A stretch of 64,000 bases of DNA from Curtobacterium flaccumfaciens (GTDB lineage Bacteria > Actinomycetota > Actinomycetes > Actinomycetales > Microbacteriaceae), in contig NZ_SNVW01000003.1 in the NCBI RefSeq assembly GCF_004361695.1, forward strand, positions 1-64,000. The letters run 5' to 3'. Below the pieces are notes generated by a model, which made no database searches, was not told the DNA's origin, and worked only from the letters and a program-made list of their open reading frames with translations. The position numbers and the translations under genes are program-made. Positions 7,959-16,418 of the stretch are shown here, piece by piece (the first letter of the stretch is position 1; each line of letters starts with the position of its first letter).

Positions 7959-10775
7959 ATGCAGACAGGCCCGACAGTGCACCACCGGACGACCGAACCG
8001 GTGATCCCGCCCGCCGACGACGACTCGGTCGTCGATCGCTGGGCACGGGTCGTCGCCGCGGTGCCGGAGGCCCCGGCGCTCGCCGGAGCCGGGACCGCAC
8101 GGACCTTCCGCGAGACGGACCGGACGGTCCGCTCGCTCGCCCGCGTGCTCGGCGAGGTGCTCCGCCCCGACGACCGGTCGGGCGCCGGGGTCGGACCCGA
8201 GCGGACCGGCGCGTCCGTCCCGGTGGGGATCATGGCCGGGCACACCACGGAGACCGTGGTCGGCATGCTCGCGCTCTTCGCCGCGGGCCGCACGGTCGTC
8301 GTGCTCGACGACCACCTGCCGGAGGCTCGCCTGCAGCACGTGGTGTCGCTGGCGGGGATCACCGAGGTCCTCGCCGACGCGGCGCGGACGGACCTCGCGG
8401 CGGCCGTCATGCGCACGGCCGGCACCGCCGGCACCGTCCACCACCTCGACACCCTGATCGACGCGGCGACGGACACGGACACGGACGCGGCCACGGCCAC
8501 GACCACGCCGACGAACGCCGGCACACCGACGAACGCCGGCACGGCGGCTGACAGCGCCACCGCGACACGACGCCCCGGCGGCGCCGACCCGGCGGCGATC
8601 GTCTTCACCTCGGGGTCGACCGGCCTGCCGAAGGGCGTCGCGATGACGCACCGGCAGCTCCTCCGGAACGTCGAGCAGAGCGCCGTGAGCGCCGCCTACC
8701 GCCCCGGCGACCTGGTCGGCGTCGTCCTGCCCCTCTCCTTCGCCGCCGGCATCCTGACCACGCTCGACAGCATGCTCAGCGGTGCCGCGGCGGTCCTGCT
8801 GGACGCCCGTGACCTCGGCACCGAACGGCTCCTCGAGGGCATGGACACCGAGCACGTCACGGCCGTCGTGTGCACCCCGCACCTCCTGCGGTCGATCGTC
8901 TCGACGGTGAGCGACCACGGCCTGGCGACGGTGGACCCGCGTCGGACCGCGCGCGACGACGTGCGGCACCCGGCACTCGCACGCCTCCGCTTCGTGATGA
9001 CGGTCGGTGAGCCGATCACCGGCACCGACGTGCACGCGGCCCGCCCGGTCCTCGGCGACCGGACGGTGCTGTGGAACGGCTTCGGGTCGAGCGAGATGGG
9101 TGCGGTCTCGTACTTCCCCGTCGGACCCGACGACGACGTCCCGACGGGCGTGGTGCCCGCCGGGTACACGCCTCCGGGCAAGACCGCCCGCGTCCTCCGC
9201 GAGGACGGATCCGCCGCCGCCGCGGGGGAGACCGGCCAGCTCGTCGTCGTCTCCGACGGCATGACCGCCGGCTACTGGGGTGCGCCCGAGAAGACGCAGG
9301 AGCACCTCGGCGTCGACGAGGACGGCACGCCGCTCTGGCGGCAGGGCGACCTCGCACGCCTCGAGGCGGACGGCTGCCTCGTCCTGCTCGGTCGCGACGA
9401 CGACGCCGTGAAGGTGCGCGGCTACCTCGTGGAACCGAGCGAGGTGGAGGCAGCGCTCCGCGCCGTCGAGGACGTGCACGACGTCGTCGTGACCGCGCTC
9501 GTCGAACCGCCCGCCGTCACCCGGCTCGTCGCCTACGTCGTCGGCCGTCCCGGTCGACGCACCCCGGCGCCCGCGGCGCTGCGGCGTGCACTGCGCGAAC
9601 GACTGCCCGAGTACATGGTGCCGGCGGCGATCGTCCCGATGCCCGAGCTGCCCCGCAACGAGCGCGGCAAGGTGGACCGGGCGAAGCTGCCGGGCGCCCC
9701 GTCGCTCGAGGTCGAGATGGTCGAGGGCGAGTACGACCAGTGGGAGCTCGTCGTCGGGCAGATCTGGGCCGAGGTGCTCGGACTCCGCGGCGTGCACCTC
9801 GACGAGGACTTCACGGCGCTCGGCGGCGACTCGCTGTCGGCCGAGGAGATGCTCGCGATCGTGCAGGCTCGGCTCGGCGTGGACCTCCGTGCCTCCGAGC
9901 TCCTCGAACAGCCCACCCTGCGCGCCTTCGCCCGCCGGGTGCGGGTCGGCGCGAAGTCGCTCCCGAGCCACCCCGACGTGGTGAAGGTCTCCGAGGCGCG
10001 GCAACCCGGACGACCGCCGGTGTTCTGCCTGAGCGGTGCCGGTGCCCTCGGCCTGACGTTCCTGCCGCTCTCCCGCTACCTGCCGGAGCACGACGTGTAC
10101 GCGTTCCAGCAGCACGGCCTCGAGCGACGGGCCGTCCCGGACTGGAGCATCCAGCGGACGGCGCGGCGCACGGTCGAGCTCATGCGGATCGTGCAGCCCC
10201 GCGGCCCGTACCTGCTCGTCGGGCACTCCCTCGGGGGCCTCGTCGCACTCGAGGTCGCGAAGCTCCTGACCGAGGGCGGCGAACACGTCGAACACGTCGC
10301 GATCCTCGACACCTACCTGCCGCGGAGCAGCGCCGAACAGGCGCAGCTGCACTTCGGCCGGATGGAGCCGACCCCGATCCGGAACCCCGCGCTCCGAGCC
10401 GTCAAGCACGGCCTCGACCGGATGGCCAAGCGGATCCTGCCGGCCGGCGTCCCCGTCGGCGAGGAGTTCGCGAAGCGGGTCCGCGCGTACGGCGCCGGTG
10501 TGCTCCGCTACGGCGGGCAGAAGGACTTCGACGCGCTCTTCGACCAGGCGAGCATCGTCACGCGCCGCCACACGCCCACGCCCTACGCCGGGGCCGCCAC
10601 GTTCGTGCTCGCGGACGGCAACCCCGACGTCGACGGCTGGGGCGACGTGCTCCGCGGGACGACCGCGACCGTGCGGATCGAGAGCGAGCACAGCTCGCTG
10701 CTCCGCGAACCCCACGTGGCCGAGCTGGCCGCCGCCCTCCGGACCGCCTTCACGACGGACCGACCGGGTTCCTGA
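7959..10775 (+). CDS. NRPS-like A-T-TE enzyme (adenylation, carrier, thioesterase)
   Basis: 938 aa. The adenylation domain (about 25-580) has FTSGSTGLPKG (216-226), FGSSEMG, a GDLARLE segment and the catalytic-Lys motif NERGKVDRAKL (about 567-577). The carrier domain has LGGDSLS with phosphopantetheine Ser625. An alpha/beta-hydrolase thioesterase has GHSLGG (nucleophile Ser757) and a likely catalytic His911. There is no condensation domain. In the A4 region the usual FDxS reads SFAAG, so the Asp that holds an alpha-amino group is Ala262; the substrate may not be an ordinary amino acid. It probably activates an acid and releases, dimerises or transfers it; in this locus an acyl substituent for the polysaccharide is plausible (inference). 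Confidence 0.85.
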   Translation: MQTGPTVHHRTTEPVIPPADDDSVVDRWARVVAAVPEAPALAGAGTARTFRETDRTVRSLARVLGEVLRPDDRSGAGVGPERTGASVPVGIMAGHTTETVVGMLALFAAGRTVVVLDDHLPEARLQHVVSLAGITEVLADAARTDLAAAVMRTAGTAGTVHHLDTLIDAATDTDTDAATATTTPTNAGTPTNAGTAADSATATRRPGGADPAAIVFTSGSTGLPKGVAMTHRQLLRNVEQSAVSAAYRPGDLVGVVLPLSFAAGILTTLDSMLSGAAAVLLDARDLGTERLLEGMDTEHVTAVVCTPHLLRSIVSTVSDHGLATVDPRRTARDDVRHPALARLRFVMTVGEPITGTDVHAARPVLGDRTVLWNGFGSSEMGAVSYFPVGPDDDVPTGVVPAGYTPPGKTARVLREDGSAAAAGETGQLVVVSDGMTAGYWGAPEKTQEHLGVDEDGTPLWRQGDLARLEADGCLVLLGRDDDAVKVRGYLVEPSEVEAALRAVEDVHDVVVTALVEPPAVTRLVAYVVGRPGRRTPAPAALRRALRERLPEYMVPAAIVPMPELPRNERGKVDRAKLPGAPSLEVEMVEGEYDQWELVVGQIWAEVLGLRGVHLDEDFTALGGDSLSAEEMLAIVQARLGVDLRASELLEQPTLRAFARRVRVGAKSLPSHPDVVKVSEARQPGRPPVFCLSGAGALGLTFLPLSRYLPEHDVYAFQQHGLERRAVPDWSIQRTARRTVELMRIVQPRGPYLLVGHSLGGLVALEVAKLLTEGGEHVEHVAILDTYLPRSSAEQAQLHFGRMEPTPIRNPALRAVKHGLDRMAKRILPAGVPVGEEFAKRVRAYGAGVLRYGGQKDFDALFDQASIVTRRHTPTPYAGAATFVLADGNPDVDGWGDVLRGTTATVRIESEHSSLLREPHVAELAAALRTAFTTDRPGS

Positions 10776-10792
10776 CCCGACCACAGGGCTCC

Positions 10793-10828
10793 CTGGAGGC
10801 GCGTGGCGACCCCGCCACGCGCCTCCAG
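10793..10828. repeat. GGAGGCGCG-type palindrome, likely terminator
   Basis: Inverted repeat with arms CTGGAGGCGCGTGGCG and CGCCACGCGCCTCCAG, 18 nt after the A-T-TE stop. Other members of this dispersed family lie at 14851, 22233, 51180 and (damaged) 55410, all directly after gene ends. It probably acts as a terminator. Confidence 0.8.
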
Positions 10829-10865
10829 TCCGTCCGACACCCCGACACACCCGTGCGGTGCGGCT

Positions 10866-10879
10866 TGCGGGTTCCCGTA
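10866..10879 (+). promoter_or_regulatory. Candidate shared EPS operator (TGCGGGTTCCCGTA)
   Basis: Differs at only two of 14 positions from TGCGGGTTCACGCA at 6331. It lies about 170 bp upstream of the next GT gene. A weaker relative (GTGGGGGGTCCGCA) follows at 10886. The binding protein is unknown. Confidence 0.4.
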
Positions 10880-11048
10880 TCCCCGGTGGGGGGTCCGCAA
10901 CCAGTGGCCGACCGCATTGACCAGCTTCGTCCCCCGGACGATGGTGGTCACAGCCCAGCGAACGGTGTTCCCCCGTTCCGTCGCCCACCCAGCGCCGGGG
11001 CCACCACGAGACCACTCCCGCATGCAGCCTGAACCCGACAGGAGCACC

Positions 11049-11879
11049 ATGTCCGCCAGCACAGCCCGGCCCCGAGACCCCCGCGTCTCGGTCGTCATCC
11101 CCGCGAGGAACGAGGCCCGAAACCTCGAGATCATCCTCCCGATGCTCCCGCCCGTGTACGAGGTCATCCTCGTCGACGGCAACTCGGTGGACGACACCAT
11201 CGCGACGGCGCAGCGCCTGATGCCGACGATCAAGGTCGTGCAGCAGACCCGCAAGGGCAAGGGCAACGCGCTCGCCTGCGGCTTCGAGGCCGTCACCGGC
11301 GACGTCGTCGTCATGTTCGACGCGGACTGCTCCGCGGACGCCGCCGAGATCCCGCGCTTCGTGCAGGCACTCGTCGACGGTGCGGACGTCGCCAAGGGCT
11401 CGCGGTACGCACCCGGCGGCGGCAGCGACGACATCACGATCATCCGTGGCCTCGGCAACAAGGGGCTCAACATGGTCTCGAACCTGCTGCTCCGCGCGAA
11501 GTACACCGACCTCTGCTACGGGTACAACGCCTTCTGGGCGGACACCCTGCCGACGATCGGCCTGCTGTCCTCGACGCTCCCGCAGCCGTCGGACGGTTCG
11601 ATGCGATGGGGCGACGGGTTCGAGATCGAGACCATCCTGACCTGCCGCTGGTCCGCCGCGGAGTTCGCGATCACCGAGGTGCCGAGCCACGAGAAGCTCC
11701 GCGTGCACGGCACCAGCAACCTCAACGCGGTCAGCGACGGCATCCGCGTCCTGAAGTCGATCATGCACGAGCGTCGCCGCGCCCGCGAGGCGAAGGCCCG
11801 CATGCGCCTCATGCCGACCCCGGTCCAGGGCCTCGTCGTCCCGGCCGCCGTCCCGGCGATGGACGAGGAAGCGGCGTGA
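11049..11879 (+). CDS. GT2-family glycosyltransferase, polyprenol-phosphate type
   Basis: 276 aa from the ATG at 11049, which has AGGAG 4-5 nt upstream; an ATG at 11022 is less well placed. The whole protein is a compact GT-A domain: SVVIPARNEARNLEIIL, YEVILVDGNSVDDTI, RKGKGNALACG, VMFDADCSADAAEI and GSRYAPGGGSDD. This resembles the DPM1/polyprenyl-phosphate mannosyltransferase branch of GT2. It may make a lipid-linked sugar donor for a GT-C enzyme such as the one at 4000-6153 (inference). The next GT overlaps it by 4 bases (GTGA), so they form one operon. Confidence 0.8.
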   Translation: MSASTARPRDPRVSVVIPARNEARNLEIILPMLPPVYEVILVDGNSVDDTIATAQRLMPTIKVVQQTRKGKGNALACGFEAVTGDVVVMFDADCSADAAEIPRFVQALVDGADVAKGSRYAPGGGSDDITIIRGLGNKGLNMVSNLLLRAKYTDLCYGYNAFWADTLPTIGLLSSTLPQPSDGSMRWGDGFEIETILTCRWSAAEFAITEVPSHEKLRVHGTSNLNAVSDGIRVLKSIMHERRRAREAKARMRLMPTPVQGLVVPAAVPAMDEEAA

Positions 11880-12850
11880 GCCTCCCGACGGTCGCCGTCG
11901 TCATCTGCGCGTACACGCAGCAGCGCTGGGGCGACCTGCAGGACTCGGTCGAGTCGGCGAAGCGCCAGCCGGCCGCGACCGAGGTGATCGTCGTGATCGA
12001 CCACGAACCCGAGCTGTTCCGCCGTGCCGCGGCGCGGTGGCCGGAGCTCCGGGTCGTGGAGAACGCCGAGGACCGTGGGCTCTCCGGCGCCCGCAACACC
12101 GGTGTGGCCCTGACGGACGCCGACGTCGTCGCGTTCCTCGACGACGACGCCACCGCCGACCCGGACTGGCTCGTGCACCTCGTCGACGCGCTCGAGGAAC
12201 CCGACGTCGTCGGCGTCGGCGGCCGTGCGACCCCGTCGTGGCCGACCGCGACCGGCGCCGGCCCGTACCCCGACGAGCTCCTCTGGATCGTCGGCTGCAG
12301 CTACGCCGGCCTGCCCACCGAGTCCGCCGACGTCCGGAACGTGATCGGCTCGAGCATGGCGTTCCACCGTGACGTCGTCCTCGCCGCCGGCGGGTTCCGG
12401 TCCGGCATCGGTCGGGTCGGCAACCACCCGCTCGGCTGCGAGGAGACCGAGCTGTGCATCCGCATCGCCCGGATCCGTCCCGGCGCCCGGATCCGCTTCG
12501 AGCCGCGCTCGAACGTCTCGCACCGGGTGTCCCCGGACCGCGTGACGATGCGGTACCTGCGGCGACGGAGCTACTACGAGGGCATCTCGAAGGCCGTCCT
12601 CAGCCGTCGGGTCGGGGCCCGCGACTCGCTCTCCAGCGAGTCGACGTACCTCACCCGCGTGCTCCCCGGCGCGGTGCTCCGCGAGCTCGGCGCCATCGGC
12701 CGCGGCGGGGGACTGCGCGCCCTGGCGATCGTGACCTCCGCCGTCTCCACCGTCCTCGGCTACGGCGTCGGACGCGTGTTCGGCACCGTCGTCGTCCGGG
12801 CTCCGGCGCCGGCTCCGGCGCCCGTGCAGCTGCCCGTCGCAGCACCCTGA
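11876..12850 (+). CDS. GT2-family glycosyltransferase
   Basis: 324 aa, starting at the GTG that overlaps the previous stop (GTGA). Motifs: VAVVICAYTQQRWGDL, EVIVVIDHEPELFRR, GLSGARNTGVALTDADVVAFLDDDAT (DDD metal site), and NHPLGCEETELCIRIAR in the acceptor region. The C-terminal 60 residues hold hydrophobic stretches and an Ala-Pro-rich tail, so it may sit on the membrane. It likely adds one sugar of the EPS repeat at the cytoplasmic face. The sugar is not predictable from sequence. Confidence 0.8.
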   Translation: MSLPTVAVVICAYTQQRWGDLQDSVESAKRQPAATEVIVVIDHEPELFRRAAARWPELRVVENAEDRGLSGARNTGVALTDADVVAFLDDDATADPDWLVHLVDALEEPDVVGVGGRATPSWPTATGAGPYPDELLWIVGCSYAGLPTESADVRNVIGSSMAFHRDVVLAAGGFRSGIGRVGNHPLGCEETELCIRIARIRPGARIRFEPRSNVSHRVSPDRVTMRYLRRRSYYEGISKAVLSRRVGARDSLSSESTYLTRVLPGAVLRELGAIGRGGGLRALAIVTSAVSTVLGYGVGRVFGTVVVRAPAPAPAPVQLPVAAP

Positions 12851-12905
12851 CGCGGATCCTCCCGCGTCGACCACCACCCGCACACCCACGCACAAGAAGA
12901 ACGAC

Positions 12906-14819
12906 ATGCAGCGAGACACCCCGACCCCGAGTTCCACCCTCCGACGACGTTGGCGGGTGGCACTCGCGGTCGCGGCAGCGGTCGTCATGGGCGGGACGGT
13001 GTCCGCACCGAGCCTCCTCGCCCAGTCGAGTGCGGGGGCGGCGACCACGGCCGACTGCAGCGCCGGCAAGGTCCTGACGGTGGTCGCGCACGCCGACGAC
13101 GACCTGCTGTTCGAGGGGACCGAGCTCCGGAAGGACATCTCATCGGGCCAGTGCGTCCGCTCGGTGATCGTCACCGCGGGCGACGCCGGCAAGAACGCCA
13201 CGTACTGGAAGGGCCGGCAGACCGGCCTCGAGGCCGCGTACGCGAACCTCGCCGGCGTGACGAACGCCTGGACCTCGTCGTCGGTCAGCGCCGGTGGCAA
13301 GACCGTGGTCACCCGGACGCTCACGGCGGCGCCGCGGCTGAGCCTGGTGTACCTGCAGCTGCCGGACGGCAACATCGACGGGTCCGGGTTCGCCGCCACG
13401 CGGTACCAGAGCCTGCAGAAGCTGTACCAGGGCTCGATCACGAGCATGAACACCGTGTCGGGCGCGAACTACGCCACCACGTACACCCTCGCGCAGCTCA
13501 AGGCGACGCTGCTCGCGCTGATGAACGGGTACGCCCCGCAGGCCGTGCACACGCTCGACCACGTCGGCACCTACGGCGACGGGGACCACAGCGACCACCA
13601 CACGGTCGCCTACCTGACCCAGGCGGCGCAGCAGCAGCTCACCTCGGCGAGCACGCTGACCGGCTACATGGGGTACCCGATCGCGGACCGCCCGTCGAAC
13701 CTCACCGCCGCGCAGACCCAGGCGAAGGGCAACACGTTCTTCGTCTACGCCGCCCACGACGCCGAGACGTGCGCGTCCGTCGCGTCGTGCTCGTCGCGCC
13801 CCGAGGGCTCGTGGCTCAGCCGCGAGTACACCGTCGGGCCGCAGCAGCCGACCGATCCCGGAACCGGGAGCGGCACGGTGGGTGCGGACGTCACCTCCGG
13901 TGCGGCCGTCACCGCGAGCAGCGAGAACCCGGCTGACGGGCAGACCGCGGTGAAGGCCGTCGACGGCGTGGCCAGCGGCTACCCCGACGCGCCGACCGCC
14001 GAGTGGGCGACCCGCGGCGGCGGGACCGGCTCGTGGCTCCAACTCACCTGGTCGAGCCCGGTCACGCTCGGCGCGATCGACCTCGCCGATCGGCCGAACG
14101 CCGACGACCGGATCACCGCCGGAACGCTCACGTTCTCCGACGGCACCACCGTCGCCGTGCCGTCGCTCGACAACGGCGGCGCGTTCACCCGCGTGGCGTT
14201 CTCGTCACGGCAGGTCACCTCGGTGCGGCTCACCGTGACCGGTGTGAGCTCGACGACACGGAACGTCGGACTGGCGGAGATCCGGGCGTTCGCGCCGGGG
14301 ACGTCCACCCCCACGCCGACGCCGACGCCGACGCCGACGCCCACGCCGACCCCGACCCCGACGCCCACGCCGACCCCGACGCCGACGCCGACACCGGGTG
14401 GGACCGACGTCACCGGATCGGCGACGGCCACCGCGGCCTGGGACGACCCCTCCACCGGGCAGACCGCCGCGAAGGCGATCGACGGCGTCGTCAGCGGCTA
14501 CCCCGCGAACCCCTCGGCCGAGTGGGTGGCCCCGTGGGGCACGACCGGCGTCTGGCTGCAGCTCGACTGGACGTCCGCGAAGTCCCTGGGCCGCATCGTC
14601 CTCTCCGACCGTCCGAACACCGACGACCAGGTGACGAGCGGGACGCTGACGTTCTCCGACGGCAGCCAGGTGCAGGTTGGGACCCTCCCGAACGACGCGA
14701 CGCCGACGACCGTGACGTTCGCCTCGCGGAACGTCACCTGGGTCCGGTTCACGGTCACCGGGGTGTCGGCCAGCACCCGGAACGCCGGGCTGGCCGAGAT
14801 GCGGGCGTACACGGGCTGA
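12906..14819 (+). CDS. Exported PIG-L deacetylase with two C-terminal carbohydrate-binding-like repeats
   Basis: 637 aa. A basic then hydrophobic N terminus (about 13-45) is a signal peptide. The PIG-L domain has VVAHADDDLLFEG (variant of AHPDDE; His62, Asp64-65) and the zinc-site segment DHSDHH (228-232), as in N-acetylglucosamine deacetylases. Two homologous domains of about 135 residues (about 320-460 and 500-637; both with a WLQL segment and VRLTVTGV/VRFTVTGV) resemble F5/8C or discoidin folds and are joined by a Pro-Thr repeat linker (about 467-498). It likely deacetylates N-acetylated sugars in the cell's own EPS or cell wall. The polymer target is inferred from context. Confidence 0.85.
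   Translation: MQRDTPTPSSTLRRRWRVALAVAAAVVMGGTVSAPSLLAQSSAGAATTADCSAGKVLTVVAHADDDLLFEGTELRKDISSGQCVRSVIVTAGDAGKNATYWKGRQTGLEAAYANLAGVTNAWTSSSVSAGGKTVVTRTLTAAPRLSLVYLQLPDGNIDGSGFAATRYQSLQKLYQGSITSMNTVSGANYATTYTLAQLKATLLALMNGYAPQAVHTLDHVGTYGDGDHSDHHTVAYLTQAAQQQLTSASTLTGYMGYPIADRPSNLTAAQTQAKGNTFFVYAAHDAETCASVASCSSRPEGSWLSREYTVGPQQPTDPGTGSGTVGADVTSGAAVTASSENPADGQTAVKAVDGVASGYPDAPTAEWATRGGGTGSWLQLTWSSPVTLGAIDLADRPNADDRITAGTLTFSDGTTVAVPSLDNGGAFTRVAFSSRQVTSVRLTVTGVSSTTRNVGLAEIRAFAPGTSTPTPTPTPTPTPTPTPTPTPTPTPTPTPTPGGTDVTGSATATAAWDDPSTGQTAAKAIDGVVSGYPANPSAEWVAPWGTTGVWLQLDWTSAKSLGRIVLSDRPNTDDQVTSGTLTFSDGSQVQVGTLPNDATPTTVTFASRNVTWVRFTVTGVSASTRNAGLAEMRAYTG
14305..14396 (+). repeat. In-gene CCGACG-type tandem repeat coding a Pro-Thr linker
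   Basis: Hexamer-like repeats (CCGACG, CCCACG, CCGACC) encode about 15 Thr-Pro pairs between the two C-terminal domains of the PIG-L protein. This is a typical flexible linker of secreted actinobacterial enzymes. The repeat length may vary between strains. Confidence 0.85.
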
Positions 14820-14850
14820 TCGAGCCGGGCCGGCGGTGGACGACCCCCCT

Positions 14851-14898
14851 GACGGACGGGAGGCGCGGTGCCAGCTGGCACCGCGCCTCCCGTCCGTC
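14851..14898. repeat. GGAGGCGCG-type palindrome, bidirectional terminator
   Basis: Long inverted repeat with arms GACGGACGGGAGGCGCGGTG and CACCGCGCCTCCCGTCCGTC, lying between the convergent PIG-L and GT4 genes. It is almost identical to the element at 51180-51229. Confidence 0.85.
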
Positions 14899-15012
14899 GT
14901 GGCGTCACCGCACGGCGATCGCCGGGTGACGCGCGCGCGTCCGGTCCGGGCGATCCGCCGGATCGGCGCCGGCGGGCCGCATCCGTCCGCGCGGATGGCG
15001 GATCCGGACCGA

Positions 15013-15074
15013 TGAGACAGACAGACGGACGGACGGACGGACGGACGGACGGACGGACGGACGGACGGACGGAC
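15013..15074. repeat. (ACGG)n tetranucleotide microsatellite
   Basis: About 12.5 uninterrupted ACGG units (15025-15074), preceded by a few ACAG units. It lies 12 nt past the stop of the minus-strand GT4 gene, in the convergent gap. Such tracts change length by slippage; here no coding frame is interrupted. Confidence 0.95.
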
Positions 15075-15086
15075 CGACGGTGCCGG

Positions 15087-16418
15087 CTAGCGGCGTGCGT
15101 GCTCGAGCAGGGCGCGGACGAGACCGCTGACGTGCGGCCCGCGGCCGTAGCGGTCGCGCACCCAGGCGCGGCACCGGTCGCCGAGGGAGGGGTCGTGGTC
15201 GAGACGGTCGAGCGTGTCGAGCACCGTGGTGGCCAGCGCGTCGGCGTCCGTCGGGTCGACGGTGGACGACGCCCACTCGCCGGAGAGGATCTCGCCGGTG
15301 CCGCCGCCGGCGGCGGCCACGACCGGTCGTCCGGTCGACATCGCCTCGACGACGACCCGGCCGAAGCCCTCCGGTTCGATGGAGGGGGCGACGACCATGT
15401 CGGCGGCGTGCAGGAGCGGGATGACGTCGTCGCGCTCGGGGAGGACCACCACGGAGCCGGCGGGGAGCGCTGCCACGGCGCGGCGGAGCTCCTCGGCGTC
15501 GGCCGGTGCGACCGCACCGGCCAGGACGAGCACCGGGGGGCGTCGTGTGTCGGCCGCCGGGTCCGCGTCGACCGGCCCGCGTGCGGGCGTGAGCGCTGGG
15601 GTGCGGGTGTGGACGGCTCGGAGGAGCGCGGCGGCGTGCTCGCGTTCGGCGTCCTGCTCGAGGACGATCCGCCACGCGTCGAGCAGGGCGAACACCCCCT
15701 TGGAGTGGGAGAGGCGCCCGTAGTACAGGACGACGCGGGCGTCGTCGTCGAGCCCGAGGGTGCGGCGTGCGCGCTGGGTCGTGGCCGGTGACGCCGCGGG
15801 GAAGAGCGCGGTGTCGACGCCGTTCGGGACGACGGTGATCCGGTCGGCGGGGATGCCGACGGCGGCCCAGGCACGCGCCATCGCGTGGGAGACCGCGAGG
15901 TAGTGCGTCCGGCCGCCGGCGATCGCACCGAGGCGGCGGTAGTTCGGCGCGTGGTGCAGGTGCACGACGAGCGGGACGCCCGACACCACGGAGGCGACGC
16001 GCCCCCAGGGCAGGTGCTCCGGGCGGTTGAGCCAGATCACGTCGAGGTGCGACCCGCGCAGGCGGAGTCCGTCACGGACGAACCGGGTGGCGTCGCGCAG
16101 CGCGCTGCCGACGCCGAACGCGCGGTCGCCGGTCTGGTGCAGGGGGACGGCGAGCCGGTCGTACTCGGCGCTGCCGGGCGACGTCTCGACGGGCCGCGTC
16201 TCGACGGGCCGCGTCGTGCCCGCGGGCAGCGGTGCGTCCGTGGGTCGAGTCGTGTCCGTTCGCCGAGACGGTTCCCCGTGCCAGACCTCGACCTCGTGGC
16301 CGGCGCGGAGGAGTTCGCGGGTGTCCTCGAGGACGCAGCGCTCGACGCCCCCGGTGAGGGCGAGGTCGTTCGTGACGACGCCGATCCGGAGCCCGCGGTG
16401 TTGTGTCTGCCGGGTCAC
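15087..16418 (-). CDS. GT4-family glycosyltransferase
   Basis: 443 aa from a GTG that overlaps the flippase stop by 4 bases. GT-B architecture: the N-terminal half begins LRIGVVTNDLALTGGVERCV, and the C-terminal half has ITVVPNGVDTALF, VVLYYGRLSHSKGVFALLDA and the EX7E-type donor site EPEGFGRVVVEAM. It is a retaining transferase that adds a sugar from a nucleotide donor to the lipid-linked EPS unit. It is third in the minus-strand operon GT14-flippase-GT4. A non-conserved Arg/Thr/Pro-rich insert at about 55-80 is unusual. Substrate unknown. Confidence 0.85.
   Translation of the reverse strand: MTRQTQHRGLRIGVVTNDLALTGGVERCVLEDTRELLRAGHEVEVWHGEPSRRTDTTRPTDAPLPAGTTRPVETRPVETSPGSAEYDRLAVPLHQTGDRAFGVGSALRDATRFVRDGLRLRGSHLDVIWLNRPEHLPWGRVASVVSGVPLVVHLHHAPNYRRLGAIAGGRTHYLAVSHAMARAWAAVGIPADRITVVPNGVDTALFPAASPATTQRARRTLGLDDDARVVLYYGRLSHSKGVFALLDAWRIVLEQDAEREHAAALLRAVHTRTPALTPARGPVDADPAADTRRPPVLVLAGAVAPADAEELRRAVAALPAGSVVVLPERDDVIPLLHAADMVVAPSIEPEGFGRVVVEAMSTGRPVVAAAGGGTGEILSGEWASSTVDPTDADALATTVLDTLDRLDHDPSLGDRCRAWVRDRYGRGPHVSGLVRALLEHARR

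Noticed and set aside
7791..11768. A 1325-codon minus-strand frame across the A-T-TE gene
   Set aside because: Shadow of the plus-strand A-T-TE and GT2 genes; no domain motifs, compositionally biased.
13979..14455. Minus-strand frame coding a long Val-Gly repeat
   Set aside because: It is only the reverse complement of the Pro-Thr linker repeat in the PIG-L gene.
15020..15080. Phase-variable coding repeat in the GT4 gene
   Set aside because: The GT4 stop codon (15087-15089) comes before the ACGG tract on the minus strand, so slippage would not change the protein.
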